64,000 bases of DNA from Flavobacterium quisquiliarum (lineage in GTDB: Bacteria; Bacteroidota; Bacteroidia; Flavobacteriales; Flavobacteriaceae), in NCBI RefSeq assembly GCF_019308285.1, contig NZ_WWEM01000017.1, forward strand, positions 221,686 through 285,685, read 5' to 3'. A program made the translations under genes and the position numbers. The notes beneath the pieces were generated by a model. It was not told where the DNA came from, made no database searches, and saw only the letters and a list, made by a program, of their open reading frames with translations. Shown here in pieces: positions 11,799-20,545 of the stretch (the first letter of the stretch is position 1; each line of letters starts with the position of its first letter).

Positions 11799-14270
11799 AT
11801 GCCTTACCATTCTCTTCAAAAAAGCCTTTTTTTATTGTTTGCATTAACAGGATTTTCTGTTTTTGCACAGCAAGATTTAAAACTGCAATACCAACAGCCA
11901 GCTGTAGAATGGACAGAAGCTTTGCCGGTAGGGAATGGTACACTTGGCGCAATGGTTTTTGGAAGAGTAGATTCCGAATTAATTCAGCTCAATGAAGCTA
12001 CTTTGTGGAGTGGCGGACCGGTACAGAAAAATGTAAATCCAGATGCTTTCAAGAATCTAGCATTAATTAGAGAAGCGTTAACGAATGAGGATTTTGAGAA
12101 AGCCTATACTTTGACTAAAAACATGCAAGGCCCCTACAGCGAAAGTTTTATGCCATTGGGAGATCTTATTTTAAAACAAGATTTTGGTGGACAAAAAACA
12201 GAGAATTATAATAGAAGTCTAGATTTACAGACAGGATTGGCAGTTACCAATTTTAGTGTTGCCGGTGTAAAGTACAAAAGAGAAATTTTTGCTTCGGCAC
12301 CTGCGCAATGTATCGTGATTAAACTTTCAGCAGATCAACTTAAAAAATTATCTGTGACACTGGATGCTTCAAGTCTTTTGAAAAATGAAAGAACAGTACA
12401 AAATCAGACCTTGGTTTTAAAAGGAAAAGCGCCATCACATTCTGATCCAAATTATATTGATTACAACAAAGAACCAGTGATTTACGAAGATGCGTCAGGA
12501 TGCAGAGGAATGCGTTTTGAACTGATTATTAAACCTGTCATAAAAGACGGAGAAATAAGTGCTGACGGAAATAAATTAGTGATTAAAAATGCCTCGGAGA
12601 TTTTGCTTTTCGTTTCGGCAGCAACTAGTTTCAACGAATTTGATAAATGCCCTGACAGCGATGGAAAAGACGAACATCAATTCGCTGAAGCTCCGATTAA
12701 AAAGGCAATTGCTAAAAAGTACGATAGTTTATTAAAAGAGCATATAGCCGATTTTCAAAAACTCTTCAATAGGGTTTCCTTAAAGTTGAATGAAAAAGAA
12801 ACCAATAAATCTAATCTTGCAACAGATGTACGATTGGAAGAATATGCAAAAGGAGAAAAAGATGCTGGATTAGAAGCTTTGTTTTTTCAGTTTGGACGTT
12901 ATTTGTTGATTTCTTCTTCTCGGACACACAACGCACCAGCCAATTTACAAGGAATTTGGAATAATAAACTTCGTGCGCCTTGGAGCAGTAACTACACAAC
13001 AAACATCAATTTACAGATGAATTACTGGCCTGTAGAATCAGGAAGTTTGTCTGAATTATTTTTTCCGCTTGACGAATACATTAAAAATGCTTCTGTAACA
13101 GGAACCGAAACCGCCAAAAGTTATTATCATGCCAACGGCTGGGTTTTGCATCATAACTCTGATATCTGGGCGATGACGAATCCTGTGGGCGATTTTGGAA
13201 AAGGAGACCCTATGTGGGCAAACTGGTATATGGGAGCGAACTGGCTGAGCAGACATTTATGGGAACATTATGAATATACTGGCGATAAAGCTTATTTGAA
13301 AAAAGTATATCCAATTATAAAAGGTGCTGCAGAATTTAGTTTAGATTGGCTGCAGAAAGACAAAAAAGGCCATTTGGTCACAATGCCTTCGACTTCGCCA
13401 GAAAATATGTTTTATTACGATGGCAAAAAGAAAGGTGTTGTAACGACGGCTTCTACAATGGATATTGGAATTATTAAAGATTTATTCGAAAATACAGTTG
13501 AAGCTTCTAAAGTTTTAGGAACCGATTCAGAATTCAGAGAAAAAGTAAATAAAGCAGCTACTGAATTACTGCCTTTTCAAATTGGAAGTAAAGGACAATT
13601 ATTAGAATGGTATAAAGATTTTGAAGAAGAAGATCCGCATCACAGGCATACTTCTCATTTGTATGCTTTGCATCCAGCTAATTTAATTTCGCCACTCAAT
13701 ACACCAGAATTAGCCACAGCAGCAAAGAAAACATTAGAACTGCGCGGCGACGATGGAACAGGCTGGAGTTTAGCTTGGAAAGTAAATATGTGGGCGAGAC
13801 TTTTAGACGGAAATCACGCTTATACATTATTCAAAAATCAATTAAGGTTAACAAAAGATAATGATCCTAAGTACAAACGACACGGAGGTTGTTATCCAAA
13901 TTTGTTTGATGCGCATCCGCCTTTTCAGATTGATGGAAACTTTGCAGGAACTGCCGGTGTGATCGAAATGTTAATGCAGAGCCAGAATAAAGAAATTCAT
14001 TTGCTTCCAGCGCTTCCAGATGCTTGGACAGACGGAGAAATTAAAGGCATTACTGCAAAAGGTAATTTTAAAGTAGATATTAAATGGAATGCAGGTAAAT
14101 TGACTCAAGCAAAAATTGTGTCTAATATTGGAGGCACTTGTTCTGTAAGGTCTGCTGAACCATTTATAATTGAAAAACTAAACGTTAAAAGTAAAAAATC
14201 ATCTATTGGTTATACGGCAACATTTGATACTAAAAAAGGAATGACTTATAATGTTGTGCCTACGAAATAG
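11799..14270 (+). CDS. GH95 alpha-L-fucosidase / alpha-L-galactosidase
   Basis: An 823-residue secreted family 95 glycosidase with a signal peptide ending in FAQ. The N-terminal beta domain starts with YQQPAVEWTEALPVGNG and LNEATLWSGGP, both family hallmarks. The (alpha/alpha)6 catalytic region has TTNINLQMNYWPVESG (activating asparagines), LLEWYKDFEEEDPHHRH (acid glutamate) and FQIDGNFAGTAG (aspartate). Family members remove alpha-1,2-L-fucose or L-galactose, found in xyloglucan and rhamnogalacturonan II. The last 11 bases overlap the stop of the convergent TPR gene, so this closes the polysaccharide locus. Confidence 0.92.
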   Translation: MPYHSLQKSLFLLFALTGFSVFAQQDLKLQYQQPAVEWTEALPVGNGTLGAMVFGRVDSELIQLNEATLWSGGPVQKNVNPDAFKNLALIREALTNEDFEKAYTLTKNMQGPYSESFMPLGDLILKQDFGGQKTENYNRSLDLQTGLAVTNFSVAGVKYKREIFASAPAQCIVIKLSADQLKKLSVTLDASSLLKNERTVQNQTLVLKGKAPSHSDPNYIDYNKEPVIYEDASGCRGMRFELIIKPVIKDGEISADGNKLVIKNASEILLFVSAATSFNEFDKCPDSDGKDEHQFAEAPIKKAIAKKYDSLLKEHIADFQKLFNRVSLKLNEKETNKSNLATDVRLEEYAKGEKDAGLEALFFQFGRYLLISSSRTHNAPANLQGIWNNKLRAPWSSNYTTNINLQMNYWPVESGSLSELFFPLDEYIKNASVTGTETAKSYYHANGWVLHHNSDIWAMTNPVGDFGKGDPMWANWYMGANWLSRHLWEHYEYTGDKAYLKKVYPIIKGAAEFSLDWLQKDKKGHLVTMPSTSPENMFYYDGKKKGVVTTASTMDIGIIKDLFENTVEASKVLGTDSEFREKVNKAATELLPFQIGSKGQLLEWYKDFEEEDPHHRHTSHLYALHPANLISPLNTPELATAAKKTLELRGDDGTGWSLAWKVNMWARLLDGNHAYTLFKNQLRLTKDNDPKYKRHGGCYPNLFDAHPPFQIDGNFAGTAGVIEMLMQSQNKEIHLLPALPDAWTDGEIKGITAKGNFKVDIKWNAGKLTQAKIVSNIGGTCSVRSAEPFIIEKLNVKSKKSSIGYTATFDTKKGMTYNVVPTK

Positions 14271-14841
14271 ATTTGAATCTTTGTGTTTTAAATCTTCTGG
14301 TTCGAAGCCTGATTCTTTTAATCTGAAGCAGACATTCGTTAATCAGATTTTTTATTTCTAAGTAAGAATTGTTAGGAACGGAGGTAATCGTATTTTTTAC
14401 GCTCTCAATATAATTTCCAGCGGTAATTAAATCGGTTTCAAGATTTTGTAAAATACGGCTTTCTATATTTTTATTTTTCTTGTAGTAATAAATGCAGTTT
14501 TGAAGGTCTTCAATCTGACCTGTAATATCAGAAACGGCATTTTTTGAAACTGCTCGGCTGTAGTAATAAGAAAACTCTAACGGATTGTCTTCAATCACTT
14601 TATCAAAGTCGTCAATGGCTTTGTAATGATAATTTAACTGCTGGAAACATTTTGCCCTCAATTCATAAACCGTACTATTAAAACCTGAGTTTAAAGCATT
14701 ATCGAGATAAGATAAAGCTTCAGAAAATTGACTGGAAAGATAGAGCTCTTTCCCTTTTTCTAAGTCGGCTGTGTCTTGTTCAAGATTTTGTACTGCAACC
14801 TTGTTTTTAAACGGAAATCCTAAATTGACGAACCACTTCAT
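14260..14841 (-). CDS. TPR-repeat protein
   Basis: A 193-residue protein with no clear signal peptide. Residues about 25-105 hold tetratricopeptide-like helices (KGKELYLSSQFSEALSYLDNAL, YELRAKCFQQLNYHYKAIDDFDKVI), which are protein-binding modules. The C-terminal part is helical and ends in a very basic tail (RIRLRTRRFKTQRFKS). I chose the ATG at 14841 (MKWFVNLG). A longer reading back to 15009 would run through the terminator at 14957-14987. No partner can be named. Confidence 0.72.
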   Translation of the reverse strand: MKWFVNLGFPFKNKVAVQNLEQDTADLEKGKELYLSSQFSEALSYLDNALNSGFNSTVYELRAKCFQQLNYHYKAIDDFDKVIEDNPLEFSYYYSRAVSKNAVSDITGQIEDLQNCIYYYKKNKNIESRILQNLETDLITAGNYIESVKNTITSVPNNSYLEIKNLINECLLQIKRIRLRTRRFKTQRFKSIS

Positions 14842-14956
14842 AATTATAAAATTTAGATGGTCAGGCTGTTCAGATTGTAAATCTGTGTTTAGATGAGGGA
14901 ATGTTAAAGATAAATAAATTTTTGATATACAGTTAATTAAAAGTTGTTTTTGTGTC

Positions 14957-14987
14957 AAAAAAAAGGTGCTTGACGAATCAAACACCT
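14957..14987 (-). terminator. Rho-independent terminator of the cupin operon
   Basis: Read on the minus strand, AGGTGTTTG pairs with CAAGCACCT around a six-base loop and is followed by eight or more T. It lies about 50 bases after the stop of the cupin gene, where the porin-Dabb-cupin transcript should end. Confidence 0.8.
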
Positions 14988-15037
14988 CATTTACTAGCAA
15001 TAAATCCATCTTTTATTGCAGTCGCTTAATATTTCAT

Positions 15038-15511
15038 TTAATTGGATTCCGCTTTAAAAAGATCATCTGAATTTTCGGTAATCGGAATATAAAGTCTTTC
15101 CCAAACATCGCTGTCCACCATATCCCAGCTGTGGCCTTTTCCTTTAAGATCTTCGGCAAGTAAAACTACTCCAGGCTCGATGATGAAAGTACTTCCGTCT
15201 GATACTTTAAATTTAATTTTGCCTTTTACCGTAATTACATATTGTTTTCTCGGTGCTGGATGGGCATTTTTTTCCCATTCTTCTGTTTTATTGCTGTACC
15301 AGAAAGAAGCGGTATTCATGTGTTTTAAGGATGGAATAGAACCTTTTTCGAAAGTACAAGAACCATCAGGTTTATTAATAAGTCGGTACGCTGGAATTTC
15401 AGCTGCTTCTTCCAAAGCTTTCACTTGAACTTTTTTGTGCTCTTGTGCATAATTGCTGTTTGCTGCCATAAGAAATGCAGTTAGGATAAATCCTTTTAAT
15501 AGATTTTTCAT
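15038..15511 (-). CDS. Secreted cupin-fold protein
   Basis: A 157-residue protein with a signal peptide ending in NYA-Q, then a single small beta-barrel domain of cupin type: a QYVITVKGKIKFKVSDGS strand pair, the IIEPGVVLLAEDLKGKGHSW turn and a C-terminal strand. The usual metal-binding HxH of cupin motif 1 is not seen; only single histidines (in NAHPAP and KGHSW) stand near the expected site. It is the last gene of the minus-strand porin/Dabb/cupin set, 208 bp after the Dabb gene. A sugar- or small-molecule-related enzymatic or binding role is possible but not shown. Confidence 0.7.
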   Translation of the reverse strand: MKNLLKGFILTAFLMAANSNYAQEHKKVQVKALEEAAEIPAYRLINKPDGSCTFEKGSIPSLKHMNTASFWYSNKTEEWEKNAHPAPRKQYVITVKGKIKFKVSDGSTFIIEPGVVLLAEDLKGKGHSWDMVDSDVWERLYIPITENSDDLFKAESN

Positions 15512-15540
15512 TTTGGTATTAAATTTAAAAGTAATAATTA

Positions 15541-15712
15541 TTTTTTGTAATTAATTTTAAACACATAGAAACATAGATTAAGCAACCGTGCAAAGGCATT
15601 TCATTTGCATCAAAATACATAGCAAACTATGTGTTAGAAACTAGTTTCTTTCTCTATTCTTTTTTAGATAAAGAAATAACTATCCCCGATAGCTATCGGG
15701 GCTATGTGTTTA
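15541..15712. repeat. Intergenic inverted repeats with 18-bp palindrome
   Basis: The gap between Dabb and cupin genes contains AAACACATAG near its left end, opposed by CTATGTGTTT-like words near 15629 and 15704, and the perfect palindrome CCCCGATAGCTATCGGGG at 15684-15701. A variant of that palindrome also sits at 6241-6258. These look like dispersed intergenic elements. They may fold in the transcript between the two genes. Confidence 0.6.
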
Positions 15713-15719
15713 AAATTTT

Positions 15720-16139
15720 TTATTGAATGTATACAGAATCGTGAACCATCATTTTATTGAAGAATGGTTTGTATTTGCCCACTAAAGCAAGATGAGCATC
15801 CAGTTTTCCGTAGGTTTCTAAGTCTTCTAATGAATCAAATTCCATTGAAGCATTGTACGTAAAAGAATTATCCACAACAGGTCTAGGCGTTGAATTGGCA
15901 GGTTTTCCGTAACGAACATTTTTCACATACGGAAGCTTTTTAAGTCCTTCAAAAAAGTTTTTGAAATCTTCGACTTGTTCTGAAGTAAGTTCAGGTTTAA
16001 GCCAGAAAAGCAGATAATGAAAATAAACCGTTTTGTGCTGTGATTCTGTTTCAGTTGAAGTATTAGCCAATACTTTTGCTCCAGTCAATGCAAGTGCTCC
16101 CGCGCTCGCCGATTTTATAATAAAATTTCGTCTTTCCAT
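15720..16139 (-). CDS. Dabb-domain (stress-responsive barrel) protein, exported
   Basis: A 139-residue protein with an N-terminal MERRNFIIKSASAGALALTG leader, a twin-arginine-like signal (RRNF). The remainder is one Dabb ferredoxin-like barrel: VYFHYLLFWLKPELTSE, a LKKLPYVKNVRYGK segment and SMEFDSLEDLETY, ending HDSVYIQ. Dabb proteins form dimeric alpha/beta barrels, and some are small-molecule lyases or cyclases. It starts 12 bp after the porin stop, so the two are co-transcribed. The substrate is unknown. Confidence 0.78.
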   Translation of the reverse strand: MERRNFIIKSASAGALALTGAKVLANTSTETESQHKTVYFHYLLFWLKPELTSEQVEDFKNFFEGLKKLPYVKNVRYGKPANSTPRPVVDNSFTYNASMEFDSLEDLETYGKLDAHLALVGKYKPFFNKMMVHDSVYIQ

Positions 16140-16151
16140 AATCGTAAAGTT

Positions 16152-17480
16152 TTAATTAAAGTCAATTCTGTATTTTAAAACATACTGCCATTTTCGATCT
16201 GAAACTGTGGCTAAGTTTGCATCATTCAAAGTATAAATAGGACGATTTTGAGCATCAAAAGTTAATCTTGAAGACATGCCGTTCATGAGTAAAGAAATCC
16301 CCGCATCATAAGTCAACGCTTTATCGTGAAGTCCGTCAAGATCAGAAAGCATTACACTTCCCGCCGGCTGTAACTGGAGACTGTTTTTGGCTTTGTTGAA
16401 ATAAGGAAGCGTTCCACCGACTTGTACATAATAAGTGTTTCCGGTTCCTATAACAGGAGAATTGTTTCCAGCTCCATTCAGACTGCTTACAGAAGTATTT
16501 ACACCGCTTGCAGGATTGCTAACTCCAGAATAACGCACATAATTTGGCCCGTAATTATTGTTCATTGCCATGGCATAAGCACTGAAAGAAGTACCTCGAT
16601 CTTTGTTAATTGGCGTATCATAGAAAAGATCGACAGCAAAACTTTTTTCGTCATCATTAATAGTCGTTTTTGCTTCATCTAAATGCCATAATGCATTGTG
16701 CATGTATTCAAAACCAGCTCCTAACGCCAGAACTTTCTTTTTACCATTATAAGTACCAGAATGGAATGGAGAAGAATTGTTTTCAGAATCAAAGAATTCA
16801 TATTTAAAATAACCGGAGTAATCTTTATTTGGATGTGTTTTGCTAAACGTTGCAAGATTATATTGCGGATCAGCGCTTACATTCGTATAAGGATCGGCAA
16901 TAACCAAACGATAATCTAATTTTCCTATTTGTCCTTTAGCATAAACACTCAATTCTCTTACCGTTTCGTCTGATATACCAGCATTTCCCGTTGCATAAGA
17001 AGGCAGATCGTACAATAAAGTATTCAAAGGTCCAGTGGTGAATCGGGATAAACCTCTCCAGGTTGAACGTCCTGCACCGGCAGCAATTATATCGTTAAAT
17101 TTATATTCAGCATAAGCGTCTAAAAGTTCAAATGCAGGAGTAGTTTTAGAAGCGACGTTTACATTTGTTAAACCACCTTGTAATACAAACGTGAATTTTT
17201 CTGTAGGCTGATAAGACATTTTTACCCTAACTCTTCGTAATGATAAATCAGAAATACTGTTAACTTGTTCGCCATTTACCAAACTTCCCGGATTAAGTTC
17301 AGAGTAGCGGGCCCAGATTTCAGTATAACCACTGAATGAGATTGAACGTGTTTTTTCATCGTTTAAATATTTGGTTAAAGTTGGGTTTCCAAAATCATTC
17401 TTTTTTTGAGCATTAATTGTATTGATAAATCCTGCAAGCAGAAAAAAACACAATCCAATTTTTAAATAATTTGTTTTCAT
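16152..17480 (-). CDS. Outer-membrane porin (OprO/OprP-like)
   Basis: A 442-residue outer-membrane beta-barrel with a signal peptide ending in INA-Q. It has alternating-residue strands throughout (FSGYTEIWARYSEL, LRRVRVKMSYQPTEKFTFVLQGG, YRLVIADPY) and ends KYRIDFN, a C-terminal strand. The overall pattern matches the phosphate-selective porin O/P superfamily, whose members pass anions or other small solutes; the solute here cannot be assigned. It is first in the porin-Dabb-cupin transcript and is transcribed away from a two-component system. The gap carries phased direct repeats that suggest direct control by that regulator. Confidence 0.8.
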   Translation of the reverse strand: MKTNYLKIGLCFFLLAGFINTINAQKKNDFGNPTLTKYLNDEKTRSISFSGYTEIWARYSELNPGSLVNGEQVNSISDLSLRRVRVKMSYQPTEKFTFVLQGGLTNVNVASKTTPAFELLDAYAEYKFNDIIAAGAGRSTWRGLSRFTTGPLNTLLYDLPSYATGNAGISDETVRELSVYAKGQIGKLDYRLVIADPYTNVSADPQYNLATFSKTHPNKDYSGYFKYEFFDSENNSSPFHSGTYNGKKKVLALGAGFEYMHNALWHLDEAKTTINDDEKSFAVDLFYDTPINKDRGTSFSAYAMAMNNNYGPNYVRYSGVSNPASGVNTSVSSLNGAGNNSPVIGTGNTYYVQVGGTLPYFNKAKNSLQLQPAGSVMLSDLDGLHDKALTYDAGISLLMNGMSSRLTFDAQNRPIYTLNDANLATVSDRKWQYVLKYRIDFN

Positions 17481-17537
17481 GTATAGTTAAAATTTACATT
17501 TTGTTCTGGTAGTGATCACTACTTGTTTTTGACTCGA

Positions 17538-17545
17538 CAAAGGTA
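17538..17545 (-). promoter_or_regulatory. -7 element for the porin gene
   Basis: On the minus strand this reads TACCTTTG, a match to the Bacteroidota -7 consensus TAnnTTTG, 57 bases before the porin ATG. No TTG -33 box is found at the right distance. Instead the phased repeats begin 21 bp upstream, as expected for a promoter that needs an activator. Confidence 0.5.
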
Positions 17546-17566
17546 GATTCAGGATACACTTTGGGT

Positions 17567-17608
17567 TATTAGAAAAGTATTAGAAAGGCTATAGAATGTT
17601 ATTAGAAA
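17567..17608. promoter_or_regulatory. 11-bp-phased TATTAGAAA repeats, putative response-regulator site
   Basis: TATTAGAAA occurs exactly at 17567, 17578 and 17600, and a degenerate unit (TATAGAA, 17590) fills the fourth register. The period is 11 bp. A further exact copy lies at 17687-17695. OmpR/PhoB-type regulators bind head-to-tail to half-sites spaced by about 11 bp. These sites lie between a porin gene and an OmpR-type regulator gene, so binding by that regulator is the natural reading (inference). Confidence 0.65.
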
Positions 17609-17710
17609 TTGATTCTTTTTTTTATTTAAAGTATTGTAAAACAGGGTGTTTTGTATTTGTTTGAAATGTGAGCCATTTTAACCTGCTATTAGAAAAAGAA
17701 AATATTGTCG

Positions 17711-17718
17711 TAAATTTG
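17711..17718 (+). promoter_or_regulatory. -7 element for the two-component operon
   Basis: TAAATTTG matches the TAnnTTTG consensus, 29 bases before the response-regulator ATG. The isolated TATTAGAAA copy at 17687-17695 occupies the -33 area, which would fit autoregulation. Confidence 0.5.
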
Positions 17719-17746
17719 ATTTCGATTTTAAAAGGAAAAGACATAG

Positions 17747-18436
17747 ATGAAGATCTTAATTGTGGAAGATAACAGCAGGGTTTCGGCTTTGCTGAAAAGA
17801 GGATTAGAGAGTCAGGGATATCAGGTATATATTGCAGAAGAAGCAGAGGAAGGACTTATCCTTTTAGAGAAAATTGATTTTGAATTAATCATTACCGATA
17901 TTATGCTGGCTGGAATGGATGGCATTACTTTCTGTAAAAAGATCCGTCAATCCGGAAAAAAAATCCCAATCATTATGCTTACCGCTTTAGGAACCATTGA
18001 TGAAAAGATTGAAGGTTTTGATGCCGGCGCAGATGATTATCTCGTAAAACCTTTTGAAATAAGAGAACTTTATGCCAGAGTTAAAGCTTTATTACAGCGT
18101 AAAAATGATGCTGTTTATACTGTTGAAGAAACTTCTCAAATCACGTATAATGATCTTGTTCTGGACAAACGAACCAAAGTAGTTTACAGACAAGGAATAA
18201 CAATTAATCTGACTCCGAAAGAATTTAATTTACTCCATTTTCTGATGCAGCATCCGGAACGATTGCTTACTCGCGATGAAATTGCCGATAATGTCTGGGG
18301 AAATAATTTTGATACAGGAACCAATTATATAGATGTCTATATTGCTTATTTGAGAAAGAAAATAGACAAAGATTTTGATCAGAAACTAATTCATACCAAA
18401 GTAGGAATGGGATTTATTTTAAGCAATAAAATATGA
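17747..18436 (+). CDS. OmpR-family response regulator
   Basis: A 229-residue regulator with a receiver domain (1-115; acidic pair in VEDN, phospho-acceptor Asp51 in ITDIMLAG, lysine in YLVKPFE) and a C-terminal winged-helix DNA-binding domain (about 130-226; NLTPKEFNLLHFLMQHPERLLTRDEI and YIDVYIAYLRKKID). It overlaps the histidine kinase gene by four bases (ATGA), so the two are translationally coupled. The divergent porin operon and the phased repeats in the shared gap are its likely targets. The signal is unknown. Confidence 0.93.
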   Translation: MKILIVEDNSRVSALLKRGLESQGYQVYIAEEAEEGLILLEKIDFELIITDIMLAGMDGITFCKKIRQSGKKIPIIMLTALGTIDEKIEGFDAGADDYLVKPFEIRELYARVKALLQRKNDAVYTVEETSQITYNDLVLDKRTKVVYRQGITINLTPKEFNLLHFLMQHPERLLTRDEIADNVWGNNFDTGTNYIDVYIAYLRKKIDKDFDQKLIHTKVGMGFILSNKI

Positions 18437-19797
18437 AATTAGTAACCCGAACTGCCCTTGCTTATGCTATTTTAACGGCTTTTATTTTATTCGTATTTGC
18501 GTACAGCGTCTATTTTGTTTCCGAAAAAAACAGAAAAGATGAATTTTTTGATCGTCTGGATTATAAAATAACCTGGCGTGCCGAGTTTATATTTGATGCC
18601 CAAATCAACAAAGACCTCATTAAATTTCTGCATACTAAAAATAAAAAGGTATTAAACGAAGCCGATATAAGTGTTTATGACAGCAATTTTAATATTTATT
18701 TTTCGGATAATATGCCACCGCTTGGCAATCAAAAAATATTAGAGACTATAAAAAAGAATAAATCCTTAAACTGGGCAGATGAAAAATACCAATATCGAGG
18801 TATTTTATACAAAGACAATAATAAAGAATATTATATTGTTGGAAGAGCAATAGATGTAACCGGTTTGAACCACATTAATGCTTTTAAAGAAAATGTACTT
18901 TATGTATATTTTATTTCGATTGTTCTGGTTTTCATTATTGGTTTTGGGTTTTCCTATTATACCCTAAAACCGTTGAAAGATATTATTTTTCAAATCAGGG
19001 ATATCTCCGAACATAATTTGAACAAACGAATTGTGGTTCCAAAAGCCAAAGACGAGCTTTATGAACTGACACAGACTTTTAATACGACTTTCAACAGATT
19101 AGAAAAATCCTTTAACAATCATCGAAATTTTGTGACCACTATTTCACATGAATTTCGAACGCCTCTTTCTATTTTGATTGCCGAAATTGAACTGGGAAAA
19201 GAATTGAATCAAACTATTGACGATTATAAAAAATCATTGGATAATGCTTTAGAAGAAGCCAATCATGTATCGCAGCTTTCGACAGCACTTTTAGATTTTG
19301 CAAGGGCGAATTATGATGTCTCACAAATCAAGATGTCGCCAACCAGAATCGATGAAATTTTGGTCGATGCCAAATTAAATCTGATAAATAAGAAAGAGGT
19401 AAAATACAAGATTGGAATAAGTTACACCAATTTGGGCGACACCGATGGCAGTGTTTATAATTATACTGGAAATCCATATCTGCTGCAGATTGCTTTTTCA
19501 AATATCATGGAAAACGCTTGTAAATATTCTGAAAATCATTCTTGTAATGTAGAGATTAACGCTTCATCAGAAAAAATTACATTAACCTTTTCAGATGAAG
19601 GAATAGGAATTCCAGAAGCCGATCTTGAAAAAATATACAACTTATTTTATCGAGGCAAAAACAAAGATCATGAAAATGGTTATGGCATCGGATTATCTAT
19701 TGTAAAACAAATTATCAGCCTGCACAATGGTTCGATTGATGTTCGTTCTATCGTTGGCAAAGGCACCATATTTACGATCACTTTGCCATTGCAGTAA
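18433..19797 (+). CDS. Sensor histidine kinase
   Basis: A 454-residue inner-membrane kinase, partner of the preceding regulator. Two membrane helices (about 10-30 and 157-180) flank a periplasmic sensor of about 125 residues without a recognisable ligand-binding family. A HAMP linker (about 180-232) leads to the dimerisation domain with phospho-acceptor His239 (ISHEFRTPL). The ATPase has NIMENACKYS (N box), DEGIGIPE (G1) and YGIGLSIVKQI (G2). It ends 8 bases before the stop of the convergent esterase gene. Confidence 0.92.
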   Translation: MKLVTRTALAYAILTAFILFVFAYSVYFVSEKNRKDEFFDRLDYKITWRAEFIFDAQINKDLIKFLHTKNKKVLNEADISVYDSNFNIYFSDNMPPLGNQKILETIKKNKSLNWADEKYQYRGILYKDNNKEYYIVGRAIDVTGLNHINAFKENVLYVYFISIVLVFIIGFGFSYYTLKPLKDIIFQIRDISEHNLNKRIVVPKAKDELYELTQTFNTTFNRLEKSFNNHRNFVTTISHEFRTPLSILIAEIELGKELNQTIDDYKKSLDNALEEANHVSQLSTALLDFARANYDVSQIKMSPTRIDEILVDAKLNLINKKEVKYKIGISYTNLGDTDGSVYNYTGNPYLLQIAFSNIMENACKYSENHSCNVEINASSEKITLTFSDEGIGIPEADLEKIYNLFYRGKNKDHENGYGIGLSIVKQIISLHNGSIDVRSIVGKGTIFTITLPLQ

Positions 19798-19804
19798 TTT
19801 TTTT

Positions 19805-20545
19805 TTATTTTGTGATATTTTCTGTAAGCCAAAGATTAACATCATCAAACATTTGCTGATTTACGGTATGTCCTTCTTCGTAAGAATGAAATTCAGGATT
19901 TAGATTTTTAGTTTTAAGAAAATCTAAAGCGTCTACTGCATATTGATAATTTAAAACGGCATCTTGTTTTCCGTGAGAAATAAAAATTTTGAGTTTTTCC
20001 AGACGTTTTTCATCAGCCATAAAAGGTTTGATTTCTGGAAGTAATCTGCCGCTCATTACAGCAATTCCGCTTACTTTTTCTGGAGCAGTCAAAGCCACGC
20101 TGTAACTCATAATACCGCCTTGGCTGAATCCCATTAAATAAACTTGTTTAGAGTCAAAAGAGATTTCTGTTTTTAAATCTTCGATAAAATCGATGAGCAT
20201 TTTTCTAGCATTTTCTGCCTGCTGTTCGTTGATTTGAGGTTTTCCTGTAGAAAAATCTACTTGAAACCAAGCAAAACTATTCGCTCCAAAAGTCAATGGA
20301 CCTCGAGCTGAAACCACCACAAATTTTTCTGGCAGATTAGGAGCAAAAGAAAATAAGTTCTGTTCGTTACCGCCTACACCATGAAGCAGAATCAACAAGG
20401 GTGGATTTTCTGTTTTAATTTTTGGCTGTCTAATTAAATAGTGCAGTTTTGTATTTTTTGTATCTGAATTCATAATCGTAAAACTAAAGATTGAAATGGA
20501 AATAAGGATTCCGAAAGAAATCCAAAACGGTTTGTTTAAACTCAT
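19805..20545 (-). CDS. Phospholipase/carboxylesterase-like alpha/beta hydrolase
   Basis: A 246-residue serine hydrolase with an N-terminal hydrophobic anchor or signal (about 8-26), so it is probably exported or membrane-bound. Oxyanion region LLHGVGGNEQNLF, nucleophile elbow LMGFSQGGIMS, aspartate in HGKQDAVLNY and histidine in SYEEGHTVN complete the triad of the YpfH/PhoC-like esterase group. Its ATG overlaps the stop of the upstream dioxygenase gene (ATGA), so the products are coupled. The substrate is perhaps an ester of an aromatic or lipid compound (inference). Confidence 0.85.
   Translation of the reverse strand: MSLNKPFWISFGILISISIFSFTIMNSDTKNTKLHYLIRQPKIKTENPPLLILLHGVGGNEQNLFSFAPNLPEKFVVVSARGPLTFGANSFAWFQVDFSTGKPQINEQQAENARKMLIDFIEDLKTEISFDSKQVYLMGFSQGGIMSYSVALTAPEKVSGIAVMSGRLLPEIKPFMADEKRLEKLKIFISHGKQDAVLNYQYAVDALDFLKTKNLNPEFHSYEEGHTVNQQMFDDVNLWLTENITK

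Noticed and set aside
17747..19797. Assigning the two-component system as PhoB/PhoR because of the 11-bp repeats and OprP-like porin
   Set aside because: The repeat word TATTAGAAA is not a known pho box, and the sensor architecture gives no phosphate-specific feature.
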